From the NCBI GenBank assembly GCA_963700495.1, contig CAVOXT010000001.1:1-64000 (forward strand): a stretch of DNA of 64,000 nucleotides. The letters run 5' to 3'. Source of the DNA: JACCTU01 sp963700495. GTDB lineage: Bacteria > Actinomycetota > Thermoleophilia > Gaiellales > Gaiellaceae. This document shows, piece after piece, positions 27,103-35,379 of this stretch. The stretch's first letter is position 1. Every line of letters starts with the position of its first letter. The translations under genes were made by a program, and so were the position numbers. Under the pieces are notes generated by a model. That model ran no database searches, was not told the origin of the DNA, and saw only the letters and a program-made list of their open reading frames with translations.

Positions 27103-28506
27103 TTAGCCTGTCAAATCGCCACCAGGAGGTCGTGACGATGACCCTGGCCGCGTGCTCGTCGGCGGCGTGACGTACGCCTGCGAGCTCGCCTTGGGCACTC
27201 GGCCGACAGCAATCGACACGAGCGCCCGGAGCCCGTCCCACGCGCCGGCGGGCGCGATTGCGGACTGCGAGGCGCCGGGGTGTGTCCGGGATATGCGCAC
27301 CTTCAACGCGCGTGGACGGGTGCCGAAGTGCAGCGGCGGCTCCAGTTGGGCAGCTTCGCCGTCGATGCCCGCTGCGATGGGCTCGCCCGCCTCCACCGTA
27401 AACGACCGGGCTGTCCACTCACGCCCTTGCCCCCGCGGCAGCGGGTGGCCGGCACGTGTACGGGGTCGCTCGCCGACGACGATGACGCCGAGCAGGCCCC
27501 CGTCCATCTCTGGCCGCATTCGCGACCCTGCGAGCTTGCCCAGCCGGTAGCGGTTGTTCGAGACCAAGATTTGCACGTGACCCTCCTGACCCTCGAACTG
27601 CTTGCCCTCCGGGTCGGTCCAGCGCAGCGGTTCTCCCTGTTTGCCGGGAGCGACCGCGTCGGGGAGCGTGGCGAGCAGCGTTCGCAGCTTGGCGTTGCGG
27701 TACGTGGATCGCTGCACAGCCTCCCCGTAGATCCCGAGCGACACGTTGTTGACGAACAGCCTGCCGTTCACGTCGGCGAGGTCGACGATGCGCTCAGCAC
27801 CGTCGACGAGCGCATCGAGGGCGCCGACGACGTCGTCGCGGTCGACGCCGAGATCGAGCGCGAAATGGTTGCGAGTCCCCGCCGGCACACATGCGTATGG
27901 CAGCGAGTGCTCGGCGGCAACTGCTGCCACGATCGCCTGACACCCGTCGCCGCCGGCCATGGCGAGTGCGTCGGCCCCATGCGACACGGCATCGCAGACG
28001 AGCTCCTGCAGATCTTTGCCAGGCGCAAGCTCGTGCGGCTCGATCCCTCGCGCCCTCGCCTCGGCGGCAAGGGCGAAGCGCTCGGCCTTTCCGCCCCCCG
28101 AACGAGGGTTGTAGAAGAGCACGGGTCGCTGGGGGCGCGGCGCGAGCGGAAGGGCAACACGCGCGTGGAACGCGCCGCTCGCCGCAGCGAGCGCAAGCAG
28201 CAGGCTGACGGCGAGGAGCACCGCGAGAAGGTCGCCACGGCCGATCAGGAGTCCGACCGAAGCGCCCGCGAGCGCCACGGCCAGGACGAGTCCCAGCACC
28301 CGGACCACTCCACGATGCACGAGACCGAAGAGCGTGGCGAAGAGAGCCAAGGCCACGCAGGCGAGGAGAATCAGGCCCCGCGGATACTCGGTCAACACCG
28401 CCACTCCCGCGAGCGCCAGGGTGGCCGCACCCAGAGCAAGGGCCGCGAGCGCCTGCAGGCGTGCGGCCCCCCAGTGCACGTACGTGGAGTGCCCTCGGCG
28501 CGTCAT
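27103..28506 (-). CDS. Diacylglycerol/sphingosine kinase family lipid kinase with N-terminal membrane region
   Basis: 467 residues. The N-terminal 125 residues contain about four hydrophobic segments, then a DAGK catalytic domain: LFYNPRSGGGKAERFA (nucleotide loop), LAMAGGDGCQAIVAAVA (GGDG motif), YACVPAGTRNHFALDLGV (PAGT-N motif) and NVSLGIYGEAV. It would phosphorylate a lipid alcohol at the membrane. ATG 28506 has AGGAGACC directly upstream. After about residue 430 the sequence turns Pro/Ser/Thr-rich and loses family similarity, which may reflect a late frameshift. It is divergent from a PAP2 phosphatase gene, and the two activities are often paired or fused. Confidence 0.88.
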   Translation of the reverse strand: MTRRGHSTYVHWGAARLQALAALALGAATLALAGVAVLTEYPRGLILLACVALALFATLFGLVHRGVVRVLGLVLAVALAGASVGLLIGRGDLLAVLLAVSLLLALAAASGAFHARVALPLAPRPQRPVLFYNPRSGGGKAERFALAAEARARGIEPHELAPGKDLQELVCDAVSHGADALAMAGGDGCQAIVAAVAAEHSLPYACVPAGTRNHFALDLGVDRDDVVGALDALVDGAERIVDLADVNGRLFVNNVSLGIYGEAVQRSTYRNAKLRTLLATLPDAVAPGKQGEPLRWTDPEGKQFEGQEGHVQILVSNNRYRLGKLAGSRMRPEMDGGLLGVIVVGERPRTRAGHPLPRGQGREWTARSFTVEAGEPIAAGIDGEAAQLEPPLHFGTRPRALKVRISRTHPGASQSAIAPAGAWDGLRALVSIAVGRVPKASSQAYVTPPTSTRPGSSSRPPGGDLTG

Positions 28507-28606
28507 GGTCTCCTAGGATTGCCGATGATGACCACGTTCGCCTGGCAGGTCCCTCCTGCTTCGCCCAGGCCGCCGACTCCCCGCCTGGTTACGTGACGCC
28601 GAACGC

Positions 28607-29115
28607 GTGGACGTCGGCGTCTACGCGGCGATCACGCAGACCCCCACGCCCAGCCTCGACCGGGGGATGAGCCGGCTTACGCACGCGTCGGACTACTGGC
28701 GGCTGTGGCTGGGCTCCGCCGCGATTCTTGCCTTGACCCGCGGCGCTCGCGGCCGGCGCGCCGCACTTACGGGGCTCGCGTCGGTCGCCGTCTCGTCGGG
28801 CGTTGCCAATCTCGTGCTCAAGCCGCTCGTTGGTCGCCGGCGGCCGGACACGAGCGATGTCCCCGCTGCCCGTCACGCCAGCATGCCCCCGAGCACATCG
28901 TTTCCGTCCGGCCACTCGGCGACCGCTTTCGCTTTCGCCACTGGAGTCGGCAGTGTCCTGCCTTGCGATGCGGTTCCGATCCGTGCGCTCGCGGCGGCTG
29001 TCGCCTACTCGCGCGTCCACACCGGGTCCACTATCCGGCCGATGTCGTCGCCGGAGCATTCCTCGGCACGACGCTCGCGCAGGCCACTGCCCGCGCCCTC
29101 GGCCGTTGGTTGTAG
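28607..29115 (+). CDS. PAP2 superfamily phosphatase (undecaprenyl-PP/lipid phosphatase-like), frameshifted
   Basis: Membrane phosphatase. The three PAP2 motifs are present: KPLVGRRRPD (KxxxxxxRP), PSTSFPSGHSATAFAFATG (PSGH) and SRVHTG.HYPADVVAGAFLG (SRxxxxxHxxxD). The last crosses a single-base frameshift near 29,025; the gene ends at 29,115. GTG 28607 is the first good start (MDVGVYAAITQTPTP), but the same frame reads family-like codons (RRLPAWLRDAER) further upstream, where only a CTG is available. The true start may be the ATG at 28526 after another indel. It is divergent from the lipid kinase, suggesting a shared role in phospholipid or polyprenol turnover. Confidence 0.8.
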
Positions 29116-29259
29116 CGCGCCGACAGGTCACCGTCGCCGGACGGGTTCTTCGAGGACCGGGGAGATCCAGGACGGACGATCGGGTTCGCGCTATTGTCGA
29201 ATCGAACGCGAAGTCGGAGAAAGAAGGAAACGACCGATCCGAAGGAGGCCGTGAACAAG

Positions 29260-29685
29260 ATGTCGCTTTCAGACGATTTCAGCAAGCTCAAGGAGAAGGT
29301 CGACAAGGCAGACGAGAGCATCAGGGCCGCTGCCGCCAAGGACCAGGCCGAGCTGAAGGCCATGGTCGACGAGGCGCGTAAGAAAGCCGACGGCCGCGCC
29401 GCGGAGCTGAGCGCCAAGTCAAAGGGGGCTGCCGAGGACGCCGAGCGTCAATGGAACGAGGTGCAGAGCGATTGGGACAGGCACGTCAAGCGGATGCGCG
29501 AGCGAATGGATGCCAAGAAGGCGGCGCACGACGTCAAGGTCGCCGAGCATGAAGCGGAGTGGACGGAGTCAGACGCGATCGACGCCATCGACTTCGCATC
29601 GGCCGCGATCGAGGAGGCTCAGTACGCAGTGCTCGATGCCGTGCTGGCGCGAAGGGACGCGGACATCATGGCCGCCGCCCAATAG
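29260..29685 (+). CDS. Coiled-coil hypothetical protein
   Basis: 141 residues, almost wholly charged helix: MSLSDDFSKLKEKVDKADES, then long Lys/Glu/Ala heptad-like stretches to about residue 100, then AIDFASAAIEEAQYAVLDAV. No signal peptide or membrane segment. AAGGAGG lies 11 bases before ATG 29260; an in-frame GTG at 29251 is too close to it. Similar short coiled-coil proteins are common in actinobacteria, often described as stress- or conjugation-related without evidence. I assign no function. Confidence 0.7.
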   Translation: MSLSDDFSKLKEKVDKADESIRAAAAKDQAELKAMVDEARKKADGRAAELSAKSKGAAEDAERQWNEVQSDWDRHVKRMRERMDAKKAAHDVKVAEHEAEWTESDAIDAIDFASAAIEEAQYAVLDAVLARRDADIMAAAQ

Positions 29686-29752
29686 CCGGCCGCGAGCATA
29701 CGCGACCGGTCAACTGAGGCAAGTCGGCGCCGCGCGGCAACGCGACGACCTG

Positions 29753-30007
29753 CTACTCCTCCTCGAGCACCCAGATGTCGAGCCCAGAGAGACGCTCGAG
29801 CAATGCTTCCAGCTGTTCACCGGGAATGACGTGCACGCATCTGTGCGGCTTGCCCAGTGGAAAGGTCTCGGTGACTCGCTCGCACGAGCCCTCGTTCGCG
29901 TCCGTAAAGAGCCCTGTGTCGCAGCTCGCGTCGTGGCGGTTGAGCGGCCCGCAGTTCAGAGCGCCGTGCGAGCCTATGTCTGCGTGGAAGTGACGCTGAG
30001 GGATCAT
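29753..30007 (-). CDS. Small hypothetical protein, cysteine-containing
   Basis: A possible 84-residue product, MIPQRHFHADIGSHGALNCG to a C-terminal amphipathic helix (PGEQLEALLERLSGLDIWVLEEE region). It has four cysteines (LNCG, SCDTG, SCERV, RCVHV). I see no ribosome site before the ATG, so it may be spurious. The amino-acid composition looks more protein-like than the opposite strand. It fills an otherwise empty interval of about 390 bases. Confidence 0.35.
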   Translation of the reverse strand: MIPQRHFHADIGSHGALNCGPLNRHDASCDTGLFTDANEGSCERVTETFPLGKPHRCVHVIPGEQLEALLERLSGLDIWVLEEE

Positions 30008-30071
30008 GGCGGGACGATGAACCACAGCGACTGAGCCGCGGACTGGCCCGCGAGCGCGAGAAGGGAGAGAC

Positions 30072-30350
30072 ATGACTGAGAGCCGCCGAACATCCATCGA
30101 GGAGGCGCGGCGCGTCGGCGATGCGATCGGGGTCGACTGGACCCGATTCGACCTCGAGCAGTTTCGGACGGGCATGGACGTCGAGCTCGAGCACGGGAGC
30201 CACGATCCGCAGACGGACGTGACCCACGACGACCCGATCCTCACCGGCAAGATCGCGCTGGCGCACATGAAGGAGTTCCCCGACTACTACGAGCGGCTCG
30301 AGCGAATGGAGAGCGAGGCCGAGCGCGAGTGGGCCGACAAGGCGGGCTGA
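30072..30350 (+). CDS. DUF5661 family protein
   Basis: A 92-residue acidic protein, MTESRRTSIEEARRVGDAIG onward. The core (VDWTRFDLEQFRTGMDVELEHGSHDP), followed by the central TDVTHDDPILTGKIALAHM and the terminal helix LKE-F-PDYYERLERME, match the compact DUF5661 family as I know it, including the conserved ExEHGxH. A purine-rich site (GAGAAGGGAG) lies 5-8 bases before the ATG. No function is known. The gene is convergent with a leftward membrane-protein pair. Confidence 0.75.
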   Translation: MTESRRTSIEEARRVGDAIGVDWTRFDLEQFRTGMDVELEHGSHDPQTDVTHDDPILTGKIALAHMKEFPDYYERLERMESEAEREWADKAG

Positions 30351-30365
30351 CGGGCGGTAGCGTCG

Positions 30366-30569
30366 TCAGCCGCTGCCGCGCGCCTCGCGCCGCACGGATT
30401 CGGCAAGGATGAGAGCGACGGCCACCGGGAGCAACCACCACGCCGAGACGCCCTCGTGCTCGAGCAGCCAGGTCAGCGTCAGGGCGACGCCGAGGCCGGC
30501 TGCGACCCGCCAGTCGTCGCCGACGATGAAGTTCCACCAGAATCGCACGAACGAGCCGAGGTACTTCAT
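30366..30569 (-). CDS. Small membrane protein translationally coupled to the upstream transporter-like gene
   Basis: 67 residues, MKYLGSFVRFWWNFIVGDDW then two hydrophobic helices (RVAAGLGVALTLTWLLEH and AWWLLPVAVALILAES) and a basic end. The ATG overlaps the stop of the preceding gene as ATGA (30566-30569), the usual sign of translational coupling, which is why I accept it as a gene. It probably forms a complex with, or helps, the COG4280-type protein. No named family. Confidence 0.7.
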   Translation of the reverse strand: MKYLGSFVRFWWNFIVGDDWRVAAGLGVALTLTWLLEHEGVSAWWLLPVAVALILAESVRREARGSG

Positions 30570-31321
30570 CCAGGCGCCGCCGCTGTCTGAAGTGCGGGCC
30601 GCCGGCGGCGGAGCAGGCGTGTGAGGGCCAAGGAGACGAGGCCGACGAAGCCGATCACGCCGAGGATCGCGAAATCCTCGCCCGGCCACGTGACGCCCGC
30701 GCCCTCGCCGCCCCAGAAGATCCCGAAGCTCGTGAGCAGGACACCCACGACGAACTTGAGCGCGTTCTCGGGCACGCGCTCGAGCGGCCCGCGCACCACC
30801 AGCCCTGCCACCACGACGACTATGCCCGCCGCGACGGCGGCCGCTACGGCCAGCCCCAGCTTCCCCCGGGTCGCGCCGAAGCTGACGACGATGAACGCGA
30901 CCTCGAGTCCCTCGAGGAACACGCCCTTGAAGGCAACGGTGAAGGAGTACCAGTCCATCCGCCCCGATCCGGCCGCGCCGGCCGCGCCGGCCTGCTGCCG
31001 TTCGCGCGCGAACGCCTCGGCTTCGTCGTGGAGTGGCTTGTAGCCGCCCGCACGCAGGATCGCCTTGCGCAGCCACTGCAACCCGAACGCGAGCAGCAGC
31101 GCGCCGACGACGAGCCGGAGCGTCTCGATCGGGATGTGCTGCAGCGCCGGACCGAGCGCGACGACGAGTACCCCGAGCGCGAACGAGGCGGCGGCAACCC
31201 CGATGAGGGTCGAACGCCAGCCGCGGACGACGCCGACCGCGAGCACGATGGTCAGGGCCTCGACCGCTTCGACCGCGCTCGCGAGGAAGGTGCCCAGGAA
31301 GAGAAAGACGTCGGAGCTCAC
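30566..31321 (-). CDS. COG4280-type membrane protein with FTR1-like acidic motifs
   Basis: 251 residues with about seven hydrophobic helices. Two helices carry glutamates in the order seen in iron permease FTR1-like proteins: EAVEALTIVLAVGVVRGW near residue 18 and FKGVFLEGLEVAFIVVSFG near residue 135 (compare REGLE in FTR1). The rest has small-residue-rich helices and a basic ending. GTG 31321 (MSSDVFLFLGTFLAS) is the start. A role in metal-ion transport is inferred from the acidic helices only. It is coupled to a 67-residue membrane protein downstream. Confidence 0.7.
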   Translation of the reverse strand: MSSDVFLFLGTFLASAVEAVEALTIVLAVGVVRGWRSTLIGVAAASFALGVLVVALGPALQHIPIETLRLVVGALLLAFGLQWLRKAILRAGGYKPLHDEAEAFARERQQAGAAGAAGSGRMDWYSFTVAFKGVFLEGLEVAFIVVSFGATRGKLGLAVAAAVAAGIVVVVAGLVVRGPLERVPENALKFVVGVLLTSFGIFWGGEGAGVTWPGEDFAILGVIGFVGLVSLALTRLLRRRRPALQTAAAPG

Positions 31322-31421
31322 GGCAGCTCCCGGCCGCCACTGGGAAGCGGGCGGCTACGACGACGCAGACGGCAGCATGCGGCCCGTGTTCGCGTGAGAG
31401 ATGCAAAGAGGAACGTCTCTG

Positions 31422-31973
31422 TCATCGCGAGGAGGATCTCGCATTCAGGCGGTGGCCGCGTCGGTGCAGGACCGGAGCTCGTGCGGAAAGTCCGCAGTCC
31501 GCGCGTACGCGCGAGCGCAGGCGGAGGGCTCGGAGCCGCGCTATCGAGACGAGACAGCTGAGGATCATCAGCGCGGTGTCGCCGCCGTCGATCGGCAGCC
31601 AGAACGCACTGTAGATCGCAAGGATCCCGAGCGCGAGGGCGTAGATGCCGATCACGTAGAGGAGCGCGAGGGCCGAGATGCTCGGCCACACAAGCACCAT
31701 CACCCCGTCGGCGATGCCGAGCAGGCCGGAGACGATGAGCCAACCGCGCTCGTTCCTCGCAGACGCGCTGAACGGGGCGACGAGCGAAACGGCACCGGTG
31801 ATGAACGCGTACGCTCCGAAGACGATCGTGAGCGCGTCGAGACTGATGCCGGGCCAGACGAGAATGACGACGCCGAGGACGACCGCGAGCAGGCCGTTCA
31901 GGCCGAGCGCCCACCTCATCTTCGTCAGCTGCGTGCCCGCCATCTTGGCAGTCCGGTCTATCGTGGACTCCAT
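31422..31973 (-). CDS. HdeD/DUF308 family membrane protein, C-terminus replaced or frameshifted
   Basis: The first 130 residues (MESTIDRTAKMAGTQLTKMR, then WALGLNGLLAVVLGVVILVWPG and the repeat FGAYAFITGAVSLVAPF / IGIYALALGILAIYSAFW) are a clear HdeD-type repeat protein of paired helices. After DTALMILSCL at about 31,560 the sequence becomes Arg-rich with no hydrophobic helix in any frame, whereas the family normally has six helices. Either a deletion or rearrangement replaced the last two helices, or the assembly is wrong there. ATG 31973 is supported by AAAGGGATGTCCCC just upstream. Confidence 0.7.
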   Translation of the reverse strand: MESTIDRTAKMAGTQLTKMRWALGLNGLLAVVLGVVILVWPGISLDALTIVFGAYAFITGAVSLVAPFSASARNERGWLIVSGLLGIADGVMVLVWPSISALALLYVIGIYALALGILAIYSAFWLPIDGGDTALMILSCLVSIARLRALRLRSRVRADCGLSARAPVLHRRGHRLNARSSSR

Positions 31974-32015
31974 GGGGACATCCCTTTCTGGCGTTTGACG
32001 ACCCGGCTGTCGCTT

Positions 32016-33059
32016 TCACCGAGGCAGGTCGCCGTAGCGCCGCCGGAACAGGGCAAAGCCGATCCCTCCGGCGGGCAGCGGCAGCCAGTAGGAGACGAGT
32101 CGGTAGAGCAGGGTCGCTGCGAGCGCGTCGTGGGCAGGCACGCCCGCCAGCGTGAGGGTCCCGGCCAGGCCGGCCTCGACGAAGCCGAGCCCACCCGGGG
32201 TGAGAGGGATCAGCGCAAGCAGCTCGGCCGACGTATAAGCGAGAAGGACGAGCGACGGGTTCGGGTTCGCACCGACCGCAAGCAGCGCCGCAAGCAGGGC
32301 GAGGTAGTCGAAGGCAGTGTTGCCCGCGGCCGCGAGCAGCGCCTGCTTCCAGCGGTCGCCGAGCGTGGTGCGGATGAAGTCGCGGTCTGCCAGCAGCTCC
32401 TTCGGGAGGCCCCTCACGTGGTGGTCGCGGCGGACCGTCTCGTTCAGGAGCCACTGGATCGCACGGCCGCTGAGCTCCAGCGGCTTGTCGCTGAGGAACG
32501 CCGCCGCGGCCGCCGCGAGCAGCAACGCGAGCACGATGATCCCGAGGTACGCGGCCGTAGCCAAGCTGTGGCTGAGGGGCGCCCCGCCCACGATCGCCGG
32601 CAGGGCGAGCACCGGGAGCGCGAGCGTGGTGGCGAGCTGAATCCCGGTCGAGGCGCCGAGCGCTGCGACGGCCTCTCCGGTGTCGATGCCGACAGACCTG
32701 CGCAGCATCGAGGCCGTGACCGCCGACGCGGTGGCGCCACCCCCGGGGAGGACCCTGCCGACGACGTTCCCGCTCAGCTGCGCGGCCGCAACGGGGAACC
32801 AGGCGCGGGTGTGCAGCGCGATCCGGTCGAGCTCCCAGAGGCAGAGGTAGCTCGCGGCCTCGCACGCGGGCACGAGGACGGCGAAGCGCCAGTCCAGATG
32901 CGAGAGGGAGCGCCAGGAACCGAAGACGGTCAGCAGGCTCGGCAGCAGCACGTAGAGCGACACGGCCGCGATCGCAAGCAGCAGGGCGTAGCGGGCATGG
33001 TGCGTAGCACTGTGCTTCTGCGTGCTCCCGACTGTCGCTCGCGGCCGCTGCGGTCGCAT
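32016..33059 (-). CDS. Lysylphosphatidylglycerol synthase TM-region/flippase-like membrane protein (UPF0104)
   Basis: 347 residues, about eight hydrophobic segments. It carries the UPF0104 signatures SGNVVGRVLPGGGATASAVTA (GxxxPGG) and LIPLTPGGLGFVEAGLAGTL (PGGxGxxE), the pattern of lipid flippase domains such as the MprF N-terminal region. There is no soluble aminoacyl-transferase domain, so it should move rather than modify lipids; the lipid is unknown. It is divergent from a rhomboid protease gene (91 bases between). A second, differently sequenced member of the family lies just beyond it. Confidence 0.85.
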   Translation of the reverse strand: MRPQRPRATVGSTQKHSATHHARYALLLAIAAVSLYVLLPSLLTVFGSWRSLSHLDWRFAVLVPACEAASYLCLWELDRIALHTRAWFPVAAAQLSGNVVGRVLPGGGATASAVTASMLRRSVGIDTGEAVAALGASTGIQLATTLALPVLALPAIVGGAPLSHSLATAAYLGIIVLALLLAAAAAAFLSDKPLELSGRAIQWLLNETVRRDHHVRGLPKELLADRDFIRTTLGDRWKQALLAAAGNTAFDYLALLAALLAVGANPNPSLVLLAYTSAELLALIPLTPGGLGFVEAGLAGTLTLAGVPAHDALAATLLYRLVSYWLPLPAGGIGFALFRRRYGDLPR

Positions 33060-33150
33060 CGGTCACTCCACCCACTTGCTGCCGTCTTTCCGCAACGCCT
33101 CAGCGATCTCGCCGATGCCGCGTGCGGTGGTTGCGCCGAAGGTCTGTTCC

Positions 33151-33858
33151 ATGATTCCGCTCTCGGACTGCCTTTCGGCACGGCGCTTCCCGATCGTGAA
33201 CGTCTCGCTGATCGCTGCGAACTTCGCGGTCTGGATCCTCTACGAGCTGCCGCACCTGAACTCGTCCATCGTGCACGCGTCCTTCTACCCCTGCACCGTG
33301 GACGGCTCCTGCCACGGCCCGGAGCCGTGGGGCGTCAGCTGGATCACGGCCATGCTCCTGCACGGCAGCTGGGATCACATCCTCGGCAACATGCTCTTCC
33401 TCGCGATCTTCGGCAAGAACGTCGAGGACGCGTTCGGGTCGCTCCGCTACCTCGGCTTCTACTTCGCCGGCGGCTTCGCCGCGATCGCCACGCAGACGGC
33501 GATGACGCTCCTCTTCGGAACGAGCGCCGACGCGCACGTGCCGACCCTCGGCGCGAGCGGTGCCATCGCCGCGGTGACGGGGGCGTACTTCGTCCTCTAT
33601 CCGACATCGAGGATCCTCACCCTCGTCTTCATCTTCCCGATCAGGGTCCCCGCCTGGTACTTTCTCGGCCTCTGGTTCCTGTACCAGTTCGTGGAAGCCA
33701 ACTTCGGCCTCTTCAGCGCTTCTGCCAACGGCGGCGGGGTGGCCTTCTTCGCCCACGTCGGCGGCTTCGTCTTCGGGGTGCTGGTGGCGATGTACGTCAC
33801 GAGCGCGGGACGCGTCGTGCCCCAGGACTACGGCGCCGCCCTGCGGGCTCCGGCCTGA
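33151..33858 (+). CDS. Rhomboid family intramembrane serine protease
   Basis: 235 residues, about six helices. Catalytic and structural motifs: HGSWDHILGNMLFLAIFG (oxyanion His/Asn helix), LGASGAIAAVTGAYFVL (GxSG with the nucleophile Ser) and FFAHVGGFVFGVLV (catalytic His). A long first loop (LPHLNSSIVHASFYPCTVDG) contains a Cys pair. I chose ATG 33151 because it begins MIPLSDCLSARRFPIVNVSL, matching family N-termini; an upstream in-frame ATG would add unrelated residues. It lies between two LPG-synthase-like permease genes, divergent from one and 39 bases before the other. Substrate unknown. Confidence 0.9.
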   Translation: MIPLSDCLSARRFPIVNVSLIAANFAVWILYELPHLNSSIVHASFYPCTVDGSCHGPEPWGVSWITAMLLHGSWDHILGNMLFLAIFGKNVEDAFGSLRYLGFYFAGGFAAIATQTAMTLLFGTSADAHVPTLGASGAIAAVTGAYFVLYPTSRILTLVFIFPIRVPAWYFLGLWFLYQFVEANFGLFSASANGGGVAFFAHVGGFVFGVLVAMYVTSAGRVVPQDYGAALRAPA

Positions 33859-33897
33859 GCGACACTCGGAGCCTCGCGGGACAACCGCGACCCCAGA

Positions 33898-34872
33898 ATG
33901 GCCGCTCTCGTTTCCGCCAGCACTCTCGGTGACATCTCGCACTGGGTCGCCAGCGTCTTCGAGCGCATCGGAGACGTCTCGGTCTACTTGCTCGTTCTCG
34001 CTCTGGCGTTGAAGACGGCCGAGTCGGCGCTCATCGGGCTGTCCTGGCGGAACATCCTGCGTGCGGCGTATCCGAACAGCGGCCTGTCCTTCAAGACCGC
34101 GTGGGGCGCCTCGCAAGGAGGAACGGCGATCAACGCAATCGCGCCGGCGCAGGCAGGAACGGTCGCGATGGTCGGCATCTTCCGAGCCGCAATTCCCGGA
34201 TCCTCGGTCGCGGGCTTGGCCTCGGCCGCCGTCGTCCAGACGCTGTTCTTCACCGCTGTGAGCGTGCTCATGGTGATCGGCGTGGCCATCTTCCGCCCGC
34301 GCACGGTCTCGAAAGGATCCCCCTCGGACGAGACGGGCGACTTCCTCGCGACGCATCCGGTCGCCATCCCGGTCGCGATCCTCGCGGTGGTCGTGGTCCT
34401 CTACTTCCTCTGGCCGCGCCTGAAGCCGCGACTGCTCGCCGAGTGGCGCAAGGCGAAGCAGGGCGCCGCGATCTTCCGTGACTGGCGTCGTTACGGGAGG
34501 GAGGTGGCGCTGCCGTCGGCTGCCTCGTACGGCTGCCGCATCGGCGTCAACATCGTGTTCATGGCCGCCTTCGGCATCCCCGTCACCGCATTCACCGCCT
34601 GTCTGGTCGCCTCCTCTCACATGCTGTCCGGCCTCTTCGCGATCACGCCTGGCGGAGTCGGGCAGACACAGGCGCTCGACGTCGCGACGCTCAGCAGGTA
34701 CACCTCGACCGACAGCGTCGCCGCGTTCTCGATCACACAGGACTCCATCCTCACGATCTGGAATGTCGTGCTCGGCGTGGCGGTCATGCTCTGGGCGTTC
34801 GGCTACCGGCAAACGAAGGAGCTCTTCTCGAGGAAGGCCAGGAAGCAAGCGCAAGAGCGGCCGGTGCCCTGA
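33898..34872 (+). CDS. Lysylphosphatidylglycerol synthase TM-region family protein (second copy)
   Basis: 324 residues with about eight hydrophobic segments. Family-like features are ALKTAESALIGLSWRNILRA near residue 40, AINAIAPAQAGTVAMVGIFR (in place of GxxxPGG) and FAITPGGVGQTQALDVATL (PGGxGxxE-like; Gln instead of Glu). A short soluble loop (RPRTVSKGSPSDETGDF) lies in the middle. It is a diverged relative of the gene at 32,016-33,059, probably a lipid permease. It follows the rhomboid gene by 39 bases on the same strand and may be cotranscribed. Confidence 0.8.
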   Translation: MAALVSASTLGDISHWVASVFERIGDVSVYLLVLALALKTAESALIGLSWRNILRAAYPNSGLSFKTAWGASQGGTAINAIAPAQAGTVAMVGIFRAAIPGSSVAGLASAAVVQTLFFTAVSVLMVIGVAIFRPRTVSKGSPSDETGDFLATHPVAIPVAILAVVVVLYFLWPRLKPRLLAEWRKAKQGAAIFRDWRRYGREVALPSAASYGCRIGVNIVFMAAFGIPVTAFTACLVASSHMLSGLFAITPGGVGQTQALDVATLSRYTSTDSVAAFSITQDSILTIWNVVLGVAVMLWAFGYRQTKELFSRKARKQAQERPVP

Positions 34873-35330
34873 CTTCCACGAGAGCCCCTCCAGCGGGGAG
34901 GGCACGCATCGAGGCAGACAGTGGCTCGTCCTGGAGGCCAGCTGCACCTTCGCCGGCCCGGTGCAAGGTCGGGAGCTGAGCGCAGTCGATCTCCACGTCG
35001 TTGGCCGCGTTCCCGGACTCGACTCGGCGTCCGCGCTACGACCGACTGGACCCGAGCCGCTCGTCACTCGCGTTCCAGTCACGCGAGCTGCAACGGACGA
35101 TGCACGGCCTTCTGCTCGAGCCACTCGCGGCCAAGCGCCTCACGCGTGCGGCCGGGGAGCGTCCGGCTACCGGCCTCCGGCTGCAGTCTGATCCGCTCGA
35201 CCAGGGCAGCCAGCCCGGCTCGAGCCCCCTTCATTCGAAGGGCCCGGGAGGGTAGTCGACGTCCCCGCAACACATCGCCCAGCGAGCGGCGTTGGACGGG
35301 TCCAAACCAATGCGTCAGCAGGGTTTTCGA
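34873..35330. other. Intergenic stretch without a recognised gene
   Basis: About 460 bases between the membrane-protein cluster and the tRNA-Asp-like repeat. A leftward frame of about 64 residues (35,079-35,273) has no start context or family similarity. No hairpin or promoter stands out. Confidence 0.4.
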
Positions 35331-35379
35331 GACGGGAGCGACGGGACTCGAACCCGCGACCTCCGGCGTGACAGGCCGG
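35331..35379 (-). repeat. 49-bp copy of the 3' half of tRNA-Asp (putative att core)
   Basis: These 49 bases are identical to 46,153-46,201 and in the same orientation. They correspond to the anticodon stem-loop through the acceptor 3' strand of tRNA-Asp(GTC), plus two flanking bases. The 5' half of the tRNA is absent; the sequence diverges at the 5' side of the anticodon stem. Integrases of tRNA-targeting elements leave exactly this product. Confidence 0.75.

Noticed and set aside
29753..30268. Longer version (about 171 codons) of the leftward small gene
   Set aside because: The added N-terminal part overlaps the DUF5661 gene and is Ser/Arg-rich; only the final 84 codons look protein-like.
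31401..33932. Rightward open frame of over 800 codons
   Set aside because: It overlaps the HdeD and UPF0104 genes on the other strand and the rhomboid gene in another frame. Composition (Arg/Glu/Asp/Gly with few hydrophobics) is that of high-GC antisense reading.
33100..35124. Leftward open frame of about 674 codons
   Set aside because: Shadow of the rhomboid and the second UPF0104 gene, which have clear motifs on the plus strand.
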